Source of the DNA: Bacteroides sp. MSB163
Lineage (GTDB): Bacteria > Bacteroidota > Bacteroidia > Bacteroidales > Bacteroidaceae
DNA length: 64,000 bases
Direction: 5' to 3'
Assembly (NCBI RefSeq): GCF_036416795.1
Contig: NZ_CP143867.1
Coordinates: 3,216,001-3,280,000 of the forward strand
The notes beneath the pieces were generated by a model. It was not told the origin of the DNA. It ran no database searches and saw only the letters and a program-made list of their open reading frames with translations. A program made the translations under genes and the position numbers. Positions within the stretch are counted from its first letter, which is position 1. The number at the start of each line of letters is the position of its first letter. Positions 62,826 to 64,000 of this stretch are shown here, in pieces.

Positions 62826-64000
62826 ATGAAACATACAAAAAATATATTAGGTACAATGCTTTTGATGGCTGCGGCTATTGGCGTCGCTTCTTGCGTGGAT
62901 GACAAGCCGTTGGCTTTCTCGGTAGAGAAACCTGCTTCCATTGCAGGTATGGAGTACCTCAATGACTATGATGTCTTGAAAACTTATGTGAATAGCAGTG
63001 CCAATCCCGACTTTAAGTTGGGAATTGCACTGGCTGTGAACGACTATTTGAAATCAGAAATTGTGACACGTCTTGCCAATACTAATTTCCATGAAATGAC
63101 GGCAGGCAATGCCATGAAATATGCATCATGTGTGGGTAATGATGGAACGATGAATTTTGATGCTGTGCAAAATTTTGTATCTGCGGCTAAAGCCGATGGT
63201 CTTACCATCTATGGACATACCTTGGCTTGGCATGCACAACAGAATAACAAGTATCTAAACGGATTGATTGCTCCGATACCTTTGCCTGTTGATCCTAATG
63301 CATCCAACAAGTTTTTGCATATTACAGTGCCGGAAGCAGGAGGAAATCCTTGGGATCGTGAGATTTATTATGACCTTGCCGAACCACTTGTAGTAGGTAA
63401 GGAATATGTGATTTCGATGAAGGCTAAGGCTACTTCAGCGGTATCCTATAATTTCTGGCCTGGTATTATTGATGGTGATACGCAATATTTGCCTTCTTTT
63501 TCAGCTGATAATAAATGGGAGGAAACCTCTATAACGTTTACAGCGAATATTCCTATCAATCGTTTGCGTTTCTGTTTCGGTACGTTTCAAGGAGAACTTT
63601 GTTTTGACGATGTGACATTGTCTTCTGCTGATGATGAAAATCTTATTGAAGGCGGTACGTTTGATACTGAAGATTTATCCCGTTGGACAAGACCGGGCTG
63701 GATGACTTCATATTCCTATGAAATAGGCAAGGAAGGCAATGATAATGCAGGCTTCTGTTTGACTATGACTAATAGTGAGAAGAAAAACAATAATTGGGAT
63801 TCACAAGTGTGGTATCAATTTGCTTCACCGTTGACCGAAGGAAAAGCGTACACTTTTAGAGCCAAGGTCAAGGCAACTGATACATATAATTGTACCATAT
63901 TTATGCAGTCTTCCAGTGGTGGTGCTCAAGGATATCCTGGTGGTTTAAATATTGGTACCGAATGGGCAGATGTCAGTTTGACATTTACACCAGGGCATGG
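62826..64000 (+). CDS. xyn10A: GH10 endo-beta-1,4-xylanase with inserted carbohydrate-binding modules, 3' truncated
   Basis: Open to the window end with no stop (391 full codons visible). Lipoprotein: lipobox VASC (Cys23) then VDDKPLAF, acidic as in surface lipoproteins. GH10 starts near residue 42: KLGIALAVNDYL, FHEMTAGNAMKYASC and then GHTLAWHAQ (130-138), the family's third-strand block. Instead of continuing to the acid/base Glu, the sequence switches at about 155 to a beta-sandwich module (to about 270, ending RFCFGTFQGELCFDDVTL), then a second one starting NLIEGGTFDTED. This insertion of tandem CBM4/22-type modules inside GH10 is known from Bacteroidetes Xyn10A. The catalytic Glu residues lie beyond the edge. 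Confidence 0.9.
   Translation, partial: MKHTKNILGTMLLMAAAIGVASCVDDKPLAFSVEKPASIAGMEYLNDYDVLKTYVNSSANPDFKLGIALAVNDYLKSEIVTRLANTNFHEMTAGNAMKYASCVGNDGTMNFDAVQNFVSAAKADGLTIYGHTLAWHAQQNNKYLNGLIAPIPLPVDPNASNKFLHITVPEAGGNPWDREIYYDLAEPLVVGKEYVISMKAKATSAVSYNFWPGIIDGDTQYLPSFSADNKWEETSITFTANIPINRLRFCFGTFQGELCFDDVTLSSADDENLIEGGTFDTEDLSRWTRPGWMTSYSYEIGKEGNDNAGFCLTMTNSEKKNNNWDSQVWYQFASPLTEGKAYTFRAKVKATDTYNCTIFMQSSSGGAQGYPGGLNIGTEWADVSLTFTPGH

Noticed and set aside
1..64000. CRISPR array, tRNA or rRNA genes
   Set aside because: I saw no regularly spaced direct repeats of CRISPR length and no cloverleaf or rRNA sequence on either strand; a covariance-model scan would be needed to be certain.

Overview
The window reads as chromosomal DNA of a gut Bacteroides or close relative (Bacteroidales). 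The evidence is tandem SusC/SusD pairs, many GH92 mannosidases, lipoproteins with acidic residues right after the lipobox Cys, promoters of the TTTG / TAnnTTTG type, and almost no Shine-Dalgarno signal. No rRNA, tRNA or CRISPR array was seen.

Region 1 (1-33.5 kb, + strand except one sigma gene) holds two related polysaccharide utilization loci (PULs) for N-glycans. PUL A (2.06-15.6 kb) is SusC with an STN domain, SusD, a GH18-like protein that has lost its catalytic acids, a DUF1735-LamG lipoprotein, an active-looking GH18 endoglycosidase, a SusB-type GH97 and a GH92. PUL B (18.7-33.2 kb) is STN-SusC, SusD, active-looking GH18, DUF1735-LamG, GH92, an AmpG-like MFS carrier, a GH130 phosphorylase and a second GH92. 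A divergent ECF sigma / FecR anti-sigma pair and a decayed IS66 scar lie between them. The predicted route: surface GH18 cuts the chitobiose core of N-glycans, SusCD imports the glycan, GH92 (and GH97 for glucose caps) trim it in the periplasm, and Man-GlcNAc crosses the inner membrane for phosphorolysis by GH130. A partial GH92 at the left edge belongs to an upstream transcription unit.

Region 2 (33.5-45.3 kb, - strand) is mostly housekeeping: a PAS histidine kinase, a rod-like structured RNA just upstream of it, a TraB-family protein, an NlpC/P60 lipoprotein, an ABC ATPase with its membrane partner, an M16 peptidase, kdsA, a lipid/diacylglycerol kinase and miaA.

Region 3 (45.3-46.6 kb) is a gene-poor gap with a predicted 62-nt promoter-to-terminator transcript, a 57-residue ORF and an inverted repeat.

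Region 4 (46.6-64 kb, + strand) is for xylan: a GH115 alpha-glucuronidase and a SASA-type acetylesterase, then the conserved xusA-xusB-xusC-xusD-xusE-xyn10A order. The GH10 gene runs off the right edge and its catalytic domain is interrupted by carbohydrate-binding modules. The two xylan transcription units share a triplet of the palindrome ATGTAACAT at 20-21 bp spacing upstream of their promoters, which I take as the strongest sign of an undescribed regulator site here.
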